Assembly (NCBI GenBank): GCA_021397835.1
Contig: JAJFZO010000094.1
Coordinates: forward strand, 3,202,501-3,266,500
Source: Moringa oleifera
Lineage: Eukaryota > Streptophyta > Magnoliopsida > Brassicales > Moringaceae
Direction of reading: 5' to 3'
Length of the DNA: 64,000 bases
Below, in pieces: positions 62,541 through 64,000 of the stretch (the stretch's first letter is position 1; each line of letters opens with the position of its first letter). The notes below the pieces were generated by a model. That model was not told the DNA's origin and searched no databases. It was given only the letters and a program-made list of their open reading frames with translations. Both the position numbers and the translations under genes were made by a program.

Positions 62541-63726
62541 TAAAAATAAGAAAGGATTTGTTATTATTTCAATGTTTAATAATCTGTAGCCATACAAAAT
62601 AGACTCTCACATTCTTTTCTTCTGAGAGTTGAATGAAGTATCAAGCTTAGTTTTGCATACTACGGTTTAAGCAATGATTTTTTTTTATAAAAAACTTATT
62701 TTAATATTTTTATAATAATATTATTTAAAATTATTATTATTATTATTTACTTTGAAAGGTAAGAGAGAAAACTTTGTTAATAATTTATTAATAATTTTTA
62801 AATAAATATTATTTTAAATGTTGAGTTCTACATTTTTTTTATCAAACTTTAATTTTTCAAATGTTATTAAACAAAATTTTATTTTAATTATATTTTAGTA
62901 AAAATTATTATAAAAAATTAATGATATTTTTGTTACTGAAATACTTAAAAAATTATTCAATAAATATTAACTTTAATTCGATTTTATCTTTTAAATTTAA
63001 ATAATTTTTAACAATTTATTTTTAAAATTTTTTATAATATAAATTTTTTCAAAAATATTTTTTAGACTTAAAAAATTTATGAAAATATTTGATAAAAATC
63101 AGAGTTTATTTTGAAATATTTTAAAAATTAAAATTTGATTGAAAAGAGATAAAAAAATTTAAACTTTTAAATGATATTTATTTAAAATTATTTCAATCTT
63201 AAAATAGAGAAGGCTTAAAAGAATTTATTAAAAATTCATGCAGTATATATTTGTTATGAAAATATATAAATTTAAAATTAAAATAAAATTAAATATTAAA
63301 TATTAAAAATTAACAAACATTAAGTACAAGAAAATTACAAAAACAATGATCATATCTCAATGGGTCTTAGGCAATGGTCTAAATGGGGTGTTAATTGTTT
63401 TTAGTTGGCTTTTCTTTTCTTAAAATATAAATTATATTTTATTCTTTGTGGTCATAGGTTTAAAAATAATCTTAATAAGTTTATTTAAAGTAACCGAATT
63501 TTCAAATTTTAATATTATTTTTTTAAAAACCATAAAATATTTTATCGGCTATTTCTCTTTATTTATGAGTCATAAAACTCTGGCATTCTCCCAAAATTGC
63601 AGAGGATCTATAGTGGTCGCATGTAAAGGCGCAGACCTGAAAATGCGCTCTGGAACTGGACAAAGGGAGAAGGACACGCACTGACCTTGGCAGTGTCTCA
63701 CTAGGAGGAGGAGACCATCACCATCA

Positions 63727-63819
63727 ATGATGCATCGACCCGTTGCTGCAGCGACTCGGAGCTTCTCTCCCCGAGAAGGGCCCCCGGCTGCGCACAGCTT
63801 CTGGAAGCAGCGGCCATGA
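63727..63819 (+). other. Possible upstream ORF before the last gene
   Basis: A 30-codon frame starting ATGATG and rich in Arg, Pro and Ala ends in TGA at 63817-63819, overlapping the putative main start ATG (63816-63818) by the ATGA arrangement. It lies in a GC-rich stretch that looks like a 5' UTR. Confidence 0.35.
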
Positions 63820-63874
63820 AGTTCCTCTCTGGATTCTCAGGGGCAGCCTTCTTCCATTTCTCTTCGTCGTCTTA
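63816..63874 (+). CDS. Possible first coding exon of a gene cut off by the window end
   Basis: An ATG in a GC-rich context (GCGGCCATGA) opens MKFLSGFSGAAFFHFSSSS and, two bases into the next codon, meets a perfect donor GTGAGT at 63875; without splicing a TAG follows at once. The sequence after it is intron-like to the window end. The composition change at about 63590-63720 supports a promoter/5' UTR. The protein is not recognised from 19 residues. Confidence 0.4.
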
Positions 63875-64000
63875 GTGAGTAACTACTAAAGCTCGTACCT
63901 CGTGCTCTAAGTATTTGCACCTACTTATTCTTTGTTCTTTTCTTTTGGTAAGTGTGGTAGTGCTGATAATTTAGCACGTCTTAGTGAAAATGCAGCGTGT

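Noticed and set aside
1..64000. CRISPR arrays, phage or bacterial defence systems, biosynthetic clusters
   Set aside because: The window is intron-rich plant nuclear DNA. No regularly spaced palindromic repeats and no such protein families were seen.

Overview
This is nuclear DNA from a flowering plant, most likely a eudicot. The genes are split by many GT-AG introns, the intergenic DNA is very AT-rich with long A/T and TA/CT tracts, and the proteins read out by splicing are all plant housekeeping families. I cannot name the species. All exon junctions below were worked out by hand from splice sites, reading phase and protein continuity.

Layout, left to right: (1) the 3' part of an NADP-dependent isocitrate dehydrogenase gene, + strand, 1-3010; (2) a very large ABC1/UbiB-type atypical kinase gene, - strand, 16970-4638, 16 coding exons; (3) a complete glutamate decarboxylase gene with a C-terminal calmodulin-binding tail, + strand, 19731-25155; (4) a complete ZPR1 zinc-finger gene, - strand, 40357-29204, 16 coding exons; (5) a nuclear tRNA-Lys(UUU), + strand, 42581-42653; (6) a PRP38B-type splicing factor with an Arg/Asp/Ser-rich tail, - strand, 49319-43522; (7) a small TPX2-domain protein, - strand, 53739-52560; (8) a Hikeshi/OPI10-like protein, + strand, 58683-59342; (9) the probable first coding exon of a further + strand gene that runs off the right edge (about 63816 onward). 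The gene pairs 1/2 and 3/4 converge. The pairs 2/3 and 7/8 diverge.

The genes form no operon or obvious pathway cluster. ICDH and GAD both touch 2-oxoglutarate/glutamate metabolism, and ZPR1 and PRP38B both serve growth-related nuclear functions, but their closeness looks like ordinary plant gene order. I found no CRISPR array, phage, biosynthetic cluster or new defence-like system.

The points worth a second look are small-scale: a strong U12-type (minor spliceosome) intron inside ZPR1, a GC-AG intron in GAD, a truncated poly(A) retroposon with a perfect 16-bp target-site duplication plus a probable second relative 22 kb away, a large imperfect foldback in the 55.7-56.0 kb AT-rich block with related copies up to 63 kb, a G20 tract in the ZPR1 pre-mRNA, a possible 30-nt in-frame cassette exon in PRP38B, and an upstream ORF overlapping the start of the last gene.
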